Shown here: piece by piece, positions 48,670-57,309 of the stretch | How the letters are laid out: the number at the start of each line of letters is the position of its first letter | Numbering within the stretch: the stretch's first letter is position 1 | Source of the DNA: JBBRHH01 sp963788015 | Lineage (GTDB): Bacteria > Planctomycetota > Phycisphaerae > Tepidisphaerales > Tepidisphaeraceae | Assembly: GCA_963788015.1 (NCBI GenBank) | Contig: CAWBEY010000001.1 | Span: forward strand, 434,001 to 498,000 | Length of the DNA: 64,000 bases | Direction: 5' to 3' | Position numbers and translations under genes: made by a program | The notes under the pieces: model-generated | Databases searched by the model: none | What the model was told of the DNA's origin: nothing | What the model saw: the letters and a program-made list of their open reading frames with translations, nothing else

Positions 48670-48985
48670 TTATATGTGGCTTCGGAGCCGGTTTCGGCGA
48701 CATGGGTTGGGCCGGCGGCGGCGGGGTTTTGGCCGAGAATTTCGACGCGGCTGTATTCGTCGAGGTTGAGGGTGGTGATTTCGCCGTCTTCCTTGCGGAG
48801 GACGAGGCGGTCGAGCCAGAGCTTGTCGCCTTTGGAATGGGCGAACCAGCTTCCGGTGGGTGCTGCTGGTAATCGACGATGGTGCCGCGGGTTTCGTTGG
48901 TCCAGGCGGTTTTGCGCATGGCGATCTGCTGGGTTACGACGACCCTGGCGCCGGGAACAAACTGCTTGCGAAGTCCTTCATCCAT
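48670..48985 (-). CDS. Small conserved-looking hypothetical protein upstream of the kinase (frameshifted)
   Basis: About 100 residues: MDEGLRKQFVPGARVVVTQQ, MRKTAWTNETRGTIVDYQQ, then after a frame change near 48865 the continuation TGSWFAHSKGDKLWLDRLVL and KEDGEITTLNLDEYSRVEIL. It looks like a small beta (SH3-like) domain. The stop is uncertain because the last part may change frame again; a stop at 48670 fits. It overlaps no other gene and precedes the kinase on the same strand, so co-transcription is likely. Confidence 0.5.
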
Positions 48986-49067
48986 GGGAGGCGATTATAC
49001 AGAAGGGGCGGGTGGTGTCATTGGCGGGGTGTTGTCGTCGGGGCGAGGGGGAGCGGGGGCGGAGGGT

Positions 49068-50147
49068 TTAGAAGAGTTTCTTTTCGGGGGGTGGGGCGTG
49101 TTGGCCGGTGAGATCGGACATGGAGGAATCGACGGGCTGGGGGCCATCGGGAGGCCAGACGTCGTGCCAGCGCCAGCCTTCGTTGTGGACCAGGGCCAGT
49201 AGGAGGCGGCGGCGGGGGGCGAGGGAGGCGACGGCTTCGTGGAACAGTGCATCATCGACGACGGGGATGCCGGATTGGCGCAGGAGGGCGAGGCTGGGGG
49301 CGGGCGGGGCGGTGTCGGCGGCCTGGATGAGGGCGGGCTTGAGGGTGCGGAGGAATTCGCTGATGGATTCGCGGGCGGCGCCCAGGGCGGGGAGGTCGAG
49401 ACTGCACCCTTTTTCGAGGCCGCATTCGAGGACGGTGAGGGCTTCGTCGAGGGCGGCAACGCTGGGGGCGACGGCCGACGAGCGCTTGGAGCTGTGGAAG
49501 TAATGGAGGACGGGGTAGGTGAGATGGCTTTCGCCGAGCATGGCCAGGAGGGCGGTGAGCTGGACGAGATGGGGGCCAAGGGCGGTGGTGTCAACGCCGT
49601 TCCAGGCGCGGGTGATGATGTCGTCGGGGGATCGGCCAAGGCTCCAGATGCAGACAGCGACTTGGCGTTTCTGGGTGGCGGCGGCGATGACGGGGACGAT
49701 GTAGGCGATGGCCAGGCCAAAGAAGACAAAGCCGCTGCCGGCGGCGAGTGCGGTGGCGATTTGCCAGAAGTGGCCGACGGGGCGAAAGTCGCCGAGGCCC
49801 AGGGTGGTGATGGTGGTGCCGGCGAAATAGATGCGCTCGAGGGGAGAGGCGGGTTGATCGTTGGCGGCGAAGACGACGGCTTGGGGGCTGGCGTTGAAGA
49901 TGAGGGACCAGCCGGCCCAGATGAGGAGGGTCCATACGAACATGGTGGACATGACGGTGAAGAGGCCGGCCGACATGATGATGCGGCGGGACTTTCGCTG
50001 CGCGTTCATGCGGAGGAGGAGGCAGCCGACGGCGTTGCTGATGCGGCGGGAGATGGGGCCTGCACCTTCGAGGAAGGTGGTCCAGAGGAGGTCGAAGGCG
50101 GCGAGGAGAAGTAGGAGGAGGCCGAGGATGGCGAGGAGGGGGTGCAT
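49068..50147 (-). CDS. Pore-loop ion-channel protein with filter TLGLGD
   Basis: 359 residues, intact. Spans at about 3-24, 60-85 and 125-155, with a pore loop FAGTTITTLGLGDFRPVGHF; TLGLGD at residues 115-120 replaces the canonical TVGYGD but keeps both glycines. The C-terminal half is a soluble helical domain (HLTYPVLHYFHSSKRSSAVA) comparable in position to that of the channel at 35805, so the two are members of one planctomycete channel group. Probably a potassium-type inner-membrane channel. It is divergent from the DksA-like gene. Confidence 0.75.
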   Translation of the reverse strand: MHPLLAILGLLLLLLAAFDLLWTTFLEGAGPISRRISNAVGCLLLRMNAQRKSRRIIMSAGLFTVMSTMFVWTLLIWAGWSLIFNASPQAVVFAANDQPASPLERIYFAGTTITTLGLGDFRPVGHFWQIATALAAGSGFVFFGLAIAYIVPVIAAATQKRQVAVCIWSLGRSPDDIITRAWNGVDTTALGPHLVQLTALLAMLGESHLTYPVLHYFHSSKRSSAVAPSVAALDEALTVLECGLEKGCSLDLPALGAARESISEFLRTLKPALIQAADTAPPAPSLALLRQSGIPVVDDALFHEAVASLAPRRRLLLALVHNEGWRWHDVWPPDGPQPVDSSMSDLTGQHAPPPEKKLF

Positions 50148-50490
50148 GGGGTGTGGTGATGTTGGGAGGTTTTAGGGTGCGCGGTTGGGATCATAATGGG
50201 AAGGGGGCTGGGTTTGGTAGATGGTGGCCGACAACGGTTATTTGGCGAGTGATTGGGCGGTGGGGGTGAAGGGCCATGTGAGAGGACCGTCCATGAGTTT
50301 GAGCGCCGTCTGGGTGCCGGTGCTTCTTTAGCTGCCGATTGTGTAAAGACCTGCGACATGCGGGGTGTTTCGGCTGCAACTTGACAAATTCCGGCAAATC
50401 GTGGTATCTTATCTGCCCTTCGTCCTGCCACGGCACTCGCTTTGGCAGCGTTTTTCGAGGCAGGAATTAGCCCAGAAAGAGGGAAAATCA
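50148..50490. other. Divergent control region between channel and DksA-like genes
   Basis: No gene seen. Contains the promoter at 50381-50410 reading into the DksA-like gene. Confidence 0.55.
50381..50410 (+). promoter_or_regulatory. Sigma-70-type promoter of the DksA-like gene
   Basis: TTGACA (50381-50386) and TATCTT (50405-50410) separated by 18 bases, 81 bases before the GTG start. The -35 hexamer is perfect. Confidence 0.65.
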
Positions 50491-51295
50491 GTGGCCAAGT
50501 CAACATCGCGCAAGCCCTCCACCAAGGCCGCTCCCAAGTCCAAGACTTCCAAAAAATCACCCCCTGCCAAGGTTGTAAAAAAAGTGCCCAAGCCGGCCCA
50601 AAAATCTAAATCGGCTCCGAAAAAATCTGCCAGGCCCGTCGCGTCCAAACGGCCCGCCACTAAAGCGTCCGTCTCCAAAGCCCCTGCATCCAAACACCCG
50701 GTGTCCAAAGTCCCCGCTTCCAAAGCGACCGTCATTAAGCGCGCTTCCAAGCCCGTCCCGGCCGCCAAGCCTGTCGCCAAGGCCGTGCCCAAGGCTGTTG
50801 TCCGCGCCACTCCAACTCCTCGGCCGCAGGTGCAGCAATCTGCGCCCCTCCGCAGGCCGCGCGTCCCGTGTCGCAAACTCCCCAGCCTGGCAAGGCGCAA
50901 AGAATCTGGCCGGGCTTACTTCCCGCGAAGTGGACTACTTCCGCAACCTCCTGCTCGAAAAGCGCCGCGAACTTTTCGGCGACGTTCAATCCATGGAAGA
51001 TGAAGCACTGCAGGGCGGCGGGCCGGGCATGGGCAACCTTTCAAATCTTCCGGATCACATGGCCGACCAGGGCACCGACAACTTCAACCAGGAGTTCACG
51101 CTGGGGCTGATGGAAAAAGACCGCCAGCTCCTGCGCGAAATTGACGTGGCCATCGCGAAGATCGAAAACGGCACCTATGGCACTTGCGAAGGCACCAACA
51201 AGCCCATCGGCAAGCCCCGCCTCGAAGCCCAGCCGTGGGCCCGCTTCTCCATCGAGCACGCCCGCATGCAGGAAAAGGGACTGTTCCGTAGATAA
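50491..51295 (+). CDS. DksA/TraR-like protein with long lysine-rich histone-H1-like N-terminal tail (frameshifted)
   Basis: About 268 residues from a GTG at 50491 (gaggga about nine bases upstream). Residues 1-120 are almost only Lys, Ala, Pro and Ser in repeating SK/PK/AK steps (KSTSRKPSTKAAPKSKTSKK, VSKAPASKHPVSKVPASK), like eukaryotic histone H1 or bacterial H1-like proteins. Then come two close frame changes (about 50845 and 50895) and a DksA-type coiled-coil domain: TSREVDYFRNLLLEKRRELF, FTLGLMEKDRQLLREIDVAI. The finger region YGTCEGTNKPIGKPRLEAQP keeps one Cys only, so no four-Cys zinc site. Possibly a nucleoid-associated or RNA-polymerase-binding regulator. lspA follows 52 bases later. 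Confidence 0.75.
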
Positions 51296-51347
51296 TTCAT
51301 CTCATGTTCCATACCGTCACTACGCCCCGGCGCCCTATCCTGCGCCC

Positions 51348-51923
51348 ATGGCGCAAACTTTCATGATCCCCATCCCGACCACCAATTTCCGCTCCCCCGC
51401 CGCCCTGGGCCGCTTTATCCTCACCACCATCGCGGGCCTGGGCCTCGACCTCTGGACCAAGGCTTACGCCTTCAACACCCTCGATCGCATCGACGGCCTG
51501 GACGGCCAGCCTGCTGTCAATGAGTTCATCCCCGGCTACCTTCATTTTCAGGTGACCCGAAACTACGGCGCGGTCTTTGGCATCGGCCAGCACTTCGTTA
51601 CCCTCTTCGTCGTCATCTCCATCGCCGCCATTGTCTTCCTCACCTATCTTTTCGCCACCAGCGGCCGACAGCGCTTTTACCAGTTTCTCCTGGGCGTCCT
51701 GCTCGCGGGCGTGCTGGGGAACATGTACGACCGCATCCACTACAAGTTCGTTCGCGACATGATCCACGCCCTCCCGCGCTGGCCAAACTTCTTCCCCTGG
51801 ATTTTCAACGTCGCCGACATCCTCCTCTGTACCGGCGTCGCCCTGATGATCGCCTACAGCCTGTTCAGCCGACACCAGCCCCACCAGGCCGACGCTGTAT
51901 CGCCGGCCAGAGTCTCCTCCTGA
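51348..51923 (+). CDS. lspA: Lipoprotein signal peptidase (signal peptidase II)
   Basis: 191 residues, intact. LspA cleaves lipoprotein signal peptides in the inner membrane after Cys acylation. Four spans. Conserved elements: VTRNYGAVFGIG (usual NxGAAFG), LLAGVLGNMYDRIHYKFVRD with catalytic Asp128, and FNVADILLCTGVALM with catalytic Asp157. The start at 51348 was chosen because the frame upstream overlaps the DksA-like gene. The window itself encodes several lipobox proteins that would be its substrates. A slightly longer loop between spans one and two is visible. Confidence 0.92.
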   Translation: MAQTFMIPIPTTNFRSPAALGRFILTTIAGLGLDLWTKAYAFNTLDRIDGLDGQPAVNEFIPGYLHFQVTRNYGAVFGIGQHFVTLFVVISIAAIVFLTYLFATSGRQRFYQFLLGVLLAGVLGNMYDRIHYKFVRDMIHALPRWPNFFPWIFNVADILLCTGVALMIAYSLFSRHQPHQADAVSPARVSS

Positions 51924-51948
51924 ATGTGGTTCTCCGCCACGGAGGCAT

Positions 51949-53101
51949 TTGCACAATTTACCTCCATCTAGGACTACCGACTTTGGCATGATGCAACGCG
52001 CCCTCGTGCTGGCAGCCCAAGGCCGGGGCCGGGTCGAGCCCAACCCGATGGTCGGCTGCGTCATCACTCAGGGCGGCCGCATCATCGGCGAAGGCTACCA
52101 CCGCGCCTTTGGCCTCCCCCACGCCGAGCGCGAAGCACTCGCCGCCTGCACCGAATCCCCCGCCGGCGCAACCGCCTACGTCACCCTCGAACCCTGCTGC
52201 CACACCAACAAAAAAACCCCCCCTGCGTCCCCGCCCTCATCCATGGCGAACATCGCGCGCGTGGTTGTCGCCTGCCTCGACCCCAACCCCAGCGTGGCCG
52301 GCCAGGGCATCGCGCAGCTTCGCGCCGCCAACATCCACGTCGAGCTTGGGCTGCTTCAATCCGAAGCCCAGCAGCTCAACGCCCCCTTCTTCGCGTCGGT
52401 CCTCCACGCCCGCCCGTACGTGACGCTCAAATGGGCTCAGTCGGCCGATCTAAAAGTCGCCGGCCACAACGGCGCGCCGCTGCCCATCAGCAACGCCCTT
52501 TCACGCCGCCACACGCATCAGCTTCGCGCCCGCTGCGATGCCATCCTCGTCGGCATCAACACCATCCTCATCGACGATCCGCTCCTGACCGCCCGCGACG
52601 TTGAACAGCTGCGCCCCTTGCGCCGCATCATCCTCGACTCCGATCTCCGCCTGCCGAGCACGTCCAAGATTTGCCACACCGCCCGCGAATCGCCGGTTAT
52701 TGTCTATTGCTCCGATGACGCGATGCGCGATCAGCGCCCAGCGGCGCGAACAACTCGGCTCGCATGGCGTCAACGTCGTCCCGCTCCCCACCTCGTCCCC
52801 CGGCCAACTCTCACTCCCCCACCTCCTCCACCACCTCCACGCGCAGGGCGTCACCCACCTCCTCGTCGAAGGCGGCCCAACCGTTACCCGCTCCTTCATC
52901 GAAGAAAATCTCGCCGACCGCGCCTGGATCTTCCAAAGCCCCAAGGCAATCAACGACCCCACCGCCCCGTCCGCCCCGACCCTGACTTGGCCAGTCACCG
53001 CCCAGGCAAATTTGGACGACGATCTCGTATCAGAACGTCTAAACCGCACCAGCGAAATCTACTTCGCCCCCACCCGCTCGCCCGATTTCCCTTCCAAATA
53101 G
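51949..53101 (+). CDS. ribD: Riboflavin biosynthesis deaminase/reductase RibD (frameshifted)
   Basis: About 385 residues. RibD deaminates and reduces the pyrimidine intermediate of riboflavin synthesis. Deaminase part: RGRVEPNPMVGCVITQGGRI, zinc site HAE at about 58-60 and EPCCHTNKKTPP. The second zinc Cys (TPPC) is missing in the direct reading, but a missing c in the cccccc run near 52220 and an extra g near 52247 would restore TPPCVPALIHANIARVVVAC. Reductase part: PYVTLKWAQSADLKVAGHNG, DAILVGINTILIDDPLLTAR; after a frame change near 52735, GVNVVPLPTSSPGQLSLPHL and THLLVEGGPTVTRSFIEENL. TTG start close to GGAGG; an ATG at 51988 is an alternative. Confidence 0.85.
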
Positions 53102-53110
53102 ACGCTTGAT

Positions 53111-53875
53111 TCAGATTCCCGGCATCACATTCCCGCCGCACACCGGCAGATAAGCCCCGGTGATATAGCTGGCCATATCCGACGCCAGAAACGTCACCGC
53201 ATTGGCGATATCCTGATCGGTTCCGCGCCGCCTGAGCGGCACGGCCTTGTCGTACGCCTCGCTGCGCTCGGTGCCGTTGGTGCGGTCGCGGTCGCTGATC
53301 ATCCAGCCGGGCGCCACCTGGTTCACCGTCACCTGGTGTTCTCCCACTTCTTTCGCCAGCACGCGCAATACGCCGTCCATCCCGCGCTTTCCGGAAACAT
53401 AGGCCGACTGTGTGGGGAAATTCTGCATGGCGCATTCGGTGTTTATCGCTATCACCCGCCCCCACTTCTGCTGGGTCATCGACGGCACAAACGCCTTGGC
53501 CATATACACATTGTGCAGCACGCACGAGCGAAACTGGCTCTCATAATCCGCGGCCGGTTGCTCCAGCACGCTCACCCACTTGTACTGAACGATCGCATTG
53601 TTCACGATAATGTCGGCCACCCCAAGCTGCGCCCGCACCTCATCGCGCATCCGCATCACCTGATCCAGATCCGTCACGTCGGCCTGCACCACGATCGCCC
53701 GCTGCCCCATCCGCTGCACCTCCCCCAACAAGTCCCGCGCCGCGATTCATTCTGATGATAATGGATCGCAATATCCGCCCCGGCCTGCGACAACGTGCCG
53801 CGCCATCACCCGGCCAAGCTCGCCCGATCCTCCCGTCACCACACATACTCGTCCTGAAAGATCAATCGGAACCAT
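53111..53875 (-). CDS. Short-chain dehydrogenase/reductase (frameshifted near its start)
   Basis: About 254 residues. NAD(P) loop CVVTGGSGELGRVMAR at the start; after frame changes between about 53805 and 53745 the reading continues through LSQAGADIAIHYHQNESR. Then ADVTDLDQVMRM, IIVNNAIVQYKWVSV (NNA motif), YVSGKRGMDGVLRVLAKEVG with the catalytic Tyr-x-x-x-Lys, and VNQVAPGWMISDRDR. The usual active-site Ser before Tyr is Thr or another residue here (AINTECAM). C-terminal SDR ending ITGAYLPVCGGNVM. Cytoplasmic oxidoreductase of unknown substrate, convergent with ribD. Confidence 0.85.
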
Positions 53876-54020
53876 CGTCAGCCTCACTTTGGCGATCCCC
53901 GAGCCGCTTGGAAAAACGAATATTTACGGGACGTCGGCCGCGCCCCCGGCGTCAAACGCCTTCATCTTCTTCATCGGCATCATGCCAACCCCTCCTGACC
54001 AGGCGCTGCCTCTGAGGTGC

Positions 54021-55340
54021 CTACGACGGCCTTTTGCTGGCCGCTTCGATCCCATCGCGCTGCATCTCCTCTGCCGACGCCGCCGATGCCAGTGTCCCGG
54101 GCGGATGCTGATACCAGCCCGGGTCATCGTAGGTCGTGATCCCTTTTCGAACCTTGAAGACGGTAAACATCCCTCCCATGTCGATGCTGCCCAGGGGGCC
54201 TTTGCCGCCCACCATTGGGATGCTGTTTTCGGGAGCGGGCATTTCCATCATTGCCATGTCCCCCATGCCGGTGTCGCCCATGGTCATGTAGGCCGGCAGC
54301 AGGTTTCGCATCTTTTCATCGAGCTTGCCGGCCTTTACTCCAATCATGTTGGCCGCGTTGTGCCCCATCTGGTTCATCACGTGATGGGACATGTGACAGT
54401 GCATGGCCCAATCGCCCGGCTCATCCGCGATAAATTCAAACGCGCGCGTCTGACCTACGGCCACCAGCACCGTGTTGGTCGGCGACTGCGCCGATTCCGG
54501 CACGTCACCGCCATCCGTCTCGGTGACCTTGAAGTCATAGCCGTGCAAGTGGATCGGGTGATGGTCCATCGCGCCCAGGTTCATCAGGCGGATCTTCACG
54601 CGGTCGCCCAGCTTTGCGACCAGAGGCGCGGTGCCGGGGAATGCCTTGGAGTTCATCGTCAGCACGTTGAACTCGAGCATCTCCATGGGATTTGGCCGGC
54701 TGGTGCCGGGGTCGATCCGCCATTCACTCAGCATGATCGCGAAGTCGCGGTCGGGCTTCACCTTCAAGTTGCGCGGATGAATGATGAACGCGCCCATCAT
54801 GCCCAGCCCCATCTGAGTCATCTCGTCGAAGTGGGGGTGGTACATGTGCGTGCCGTGCTGTCGCAGCGTGAACTCGTACTTGAACGTTTCGCCAGGCGCG
54901 ATTGGCTTCTGGTTCAGGCCCGCGACGCCGTCCATGCCGTTGGGGAGCAATATGCCGTGCCAGTGAACGCTGGTCGGCTCAGGAAGGCGGTTGGTGACGT
55001 AGACGCGGATGTGGTCGCCTTCGACGACTTCAATGGTGGGGCCGGGGGTTCGACCGTTGTAGCCCCAGCATTTTGCCCGCAGCCCTGGCGCGAATTCGTG
55101 CTCTATCTCCTCGGCGATGAGGTGGAAGACTTTCACGCCTTCGATGACCTTGAATGGGAGCGAGACGCCATTGGGCGTAATGACGGGTGTATAGTCCTGC
55201 CCCGGCCGCCCCGGCGGCATGGCCTGATCCATAGGCGCGGGTTGCGGCGCGGCGTGCGCCAGTTGAATGCCAGTCAGCAGCATCCCGCCGCCTGCCAGCG
55301 CCGCTGCCCCGTTCGTCATTGCTTGTCTTCTTGAGATCAT
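54021..55340 (-). CDS. Multicopper oxidase, CopA/CueO-like, Tat-exported
   Basis: 439 residues, intact. Start at MISRRQAMTNGAAALAGGG: a Tat signal with cggag six bases upstream. Copper ligands: SVHWHG, HGTHMYHPHFDE, DHHPIHLHGYDF, WAMHCHMSHHVMNQM (type 1 site with the Cys). Met-rich region MGDTGMGDMAMMEM near the end, typical of copper-resistance oxidases. It oxidises Cu(I) or organic substrates in the periplasm. Its start is one base after the TolC-like stop, so the three metal genes (57268 to 54021) form one operon. Confidence 0.9.
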   Translation of the reverse strand: MISRRQAMTNGAAALAGGGMLLTGIQLAHAAPQPAPMDQAMPPGRPGQDYTPVITPNGVSLPFKVIEGVKVFHLIAEEIEHEFAPGLRAKCWGYNGRTPGPTIEVVEGDHIRVYVTNRLPEPTSVHWHGILLPNGMDGVAGLNQKPIAPGETFKYEFTLRQHGTHMYHPHFDEMTQMGLGMMGAFIIHPRNLKVKPDRDFAIMLSEWRIDPGTSRPNPMEMLEFNVLTMNSKAFPGTAPLVAKLGDRVKIRLMNLGAMDHHPIHLHGYDFKVTETDGGDVPESAQSPTNTVLVAVGQTRAFEFIADEPGDWAMHCHMSHHVMNQMGHNAANMIGVKAGKLDEKMRNLLPAYMTMGDTGMGDMAMMEMPAPENSIPMVGGKGPLGSIDMGGMFTVFKVRKGITTYDDPGWYQHPPGTLASAASAEEMQRDGIEAASKRPS

Positions 55341-55341
55341 T

Positions 55342-56765
55342 TTATTCTCCGTGATGGTGATGGTGGGATTCTTGGGTGGTGGTCGGTTGCGTTGCCTGCG
55401 TGGTCGCCGAAGCCGCCGGCAGACGGCCGCCGATGGTTCGTTCCAATTCCGCGCGGGCGATCCAATACTCCTGTAACGCCTCGACGTACTCGCGGCCGGC
55501 GTCGATTTCGCCTTGCCTGGCCTGGAGCAGTTCGAAAACCCCCACCTGCATCGCATTGAACTGCAGTTGCTCCTGCTGCACGATCTGATGCCGCAATGGA
55601 ACGACCACGCGGCCAAGGCGCTCTGCGCGATCGCGGGCGGCCGACATCTGATTGCGCGCCCGCCGAATCTGCGACCGTATCTCTACGCCCAGCGCCTCAT
55701 ACCGGCGCTGGCTCTGCCGAAAGCGTGCCTGCGCCGCCGCGATCGCAGGCTGACCCTGGTTGAAAATCGGCAGTGGAAAGCTGATGGCCGGGCCAATAGT
55801 TGTGGTGCCGTCGGCATCGCGCTCGTAATGGCCGCCGACATTTACGTCGCCCAGTGCGCTAAAGCTGCTGAGTCCAAGTCTCTGCGCAGCGGCCTCCACG
55901 TCCTGTCGGGCTGCCGCGAGGTCGGGTCGTCGTGTTATGCCAAGCGCCTCGAGCGCAGGGGCGGAAAACGCATCGGCTGGGAGCATTGGGAGTCGCGGCT
56001 CGATTGTCCATGGAATATCTGCGCCCCACAGTCCCAGTTGCGCTGTCAGTTCCTCTCTTGCATCAAGCTCCTGTGCCTCGGCCTTGGCTAGTTCCAGCTT
56101 CGATTGCTCGTATAGCGCCTGTTGGTTTGCCAGCACCAGCGCCGTGACATTCCCAGCCTCGCGCAGGGCGCGGGCGGCCTCGAACGATGCTTCGGCCGCC
56201 CGTGTGATGCCGCGCCGCATCTCGACCAACTGCCCCGCCCCTTGCACCTGATAAAAAGCCCGCGAGGTATGGGCAGCGGTATTCAGGACCTCCGCAACCA
56301 CGCGATGCTTCGTCGCTTCGAAGGCGGCCCCGGCCGCCCTCTTGCGCTGCGGAAGGAACAACAGGTCCAGAAAGCTCTGCGTGACGTCGAACTCCAGTGG
56401 GATGACATGATATTTTGGAAACCGCGCCTCCACAGAAACTGTCGGGTTTCTCGGCAGGCCTGCCTCGACAAACTCGGCTTGTGCGATGCCAAGTTCCTCA
56501 TAACTGGCCTGGAGCGATCGGTTGTTGAGTAGCGCAATCTGCACGGCGCTGTTCACGGTCAAGTCCGAGCGCAGCAGTGTTCCGATCGCCTCTTTGTTCT
56601 CGCGCTGGGCCTTCTGGGTGCGATCCCATTCGACGCGCATGCCCGTTTGTTCCTGCACGTCCTTCTGTACGTCCCAAAGCCGGCTTCCGGAGGAACGGAT
56701 GCGCATCCCACCAGCGCCGAAAAACCTGAAAGGGGAAAGAACACGATAAGTCTGCGGATAATCAT
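55342..56765 (-). CDS. TolC/CusC-family outer-membrane efflux lipoprotein (frameshifted near its start)
   Basis: About 474 residues. Lipoprotein signal MIIRRLIVFFPLSGFSALVG with Cys in GCASVPPEAGF; the frame changes near 56680 into WDVQKDVQEQTGMRVEWDR. Two OEP repeats of long helices: NSAVQIALLNNRSLQASYEE, LGIAQAEFVEAGLPRNPTVS, and RRPDLAAARQDVEAAAQRLG with IGPAISFPLPIFNQGQPAIA. It makes the outer-membrane channel of a tripartite metal efflux pump. The C-terminus carries a natural five-His run (ESHHHHHGE), likely metal-binding. No CusA/CusB genes are in the window. Start overlaps the preceding gene by four bases. Confidence 0.88.
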
Positions 56766-57268
56766 AAAATTCCTCCCTGGACTGCACGGCAGTCACGGAT
56801 GTGGATGTAGCGAGAAATCGCACTGCGCCGGGGGAGGATCAGATATTCAGCGCAGTGCAGGTGCAAGAGCGTGGCGTAATGGTTGGGTGGCGGCAGGGTG
56901 CCAGCATTAAGATGGGATGGGGTGCCGGCGTAGACGGCCGGGCAGCTCGACGGAGCACCCATTATCAGCGTAGAGATCCAATGCTGAGATGAGAAGGGTG
57001 ACACGTCCAAATGTTGAAGGGCCTCGCTACTCACCGCCTGCCGGCAATGCCCACAATTCGGCTTGCACGGCTGAGAGTGGGGATGTTGGCCCTCTGCGCG
57101 GTGATGGCTGTTCTGGCAGCATGGAGCAGAGTGATCAGGACAATTTGAAATCTGTGTGACAGGCGCGGATGTACTTGCAATGGCGGCGATACAAGTACAT
57201 TCCACATTAGCAATCAACACCGCAAGCACGGTGAAGCAGGCTATCAGGCGTGGCGGTGCATAAGACAC
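56762..57268 (-). CDS. Exported Cys/His-rich protein heading the copper operon
   Basis: 168 residues. Signal-like start (MSYAPPRLIACFTVLAVLIA). The next 60 residues carry 12 or so Cys and many His: ISNCPDHSAPCCQNSHHRAE, then GQHPHSQPCKPNCGHCRQAV. The C-terminal half is less regular. Cys/His clusters in an exported protein next to a TolC-type channel and a multicopper oxidase suggest metal capture or sensing. No named family recognised. It overlaps the TolC-like start by four bases (ATGA-type coupling). Confidence 0.65.
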   Translation of the reverse strand: MSYAPPRLIACFTVLAVLIANVECTCIAAIASTSAPVTQISNCPDHSAPCCQNSHHRAEGQHPHSQPCKPNCGHCRQAVSSEALQHLDVSPFSSQHWISTLIMGAPSSCPAVYAGTPSHLNAGTLPPPNHYATLLHLHCAEYLILPRRSAISRYIHIRDCRAVQGGIL

Positions 57269-57309
57269 GGTCCTTCGATGCTACGTTCGTCGCGCTGACC
57301 GTCAAGGCA

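Noticed and set aside
53889..55334. 481-residue frame antisense to the multicopper oxidase
   Set aside because: Histidine/valine/arginine-rich shadow; copper ligands are on the other strand.
55342..55380. Engineered His-tag or vector sequence at the TolC-like C-terminus
   Set aside because: The five-His run is followed by the natural GE-stop and the next operon gene; His-rich tails are common in metal efflux proteins and no vector sequence flanks it.
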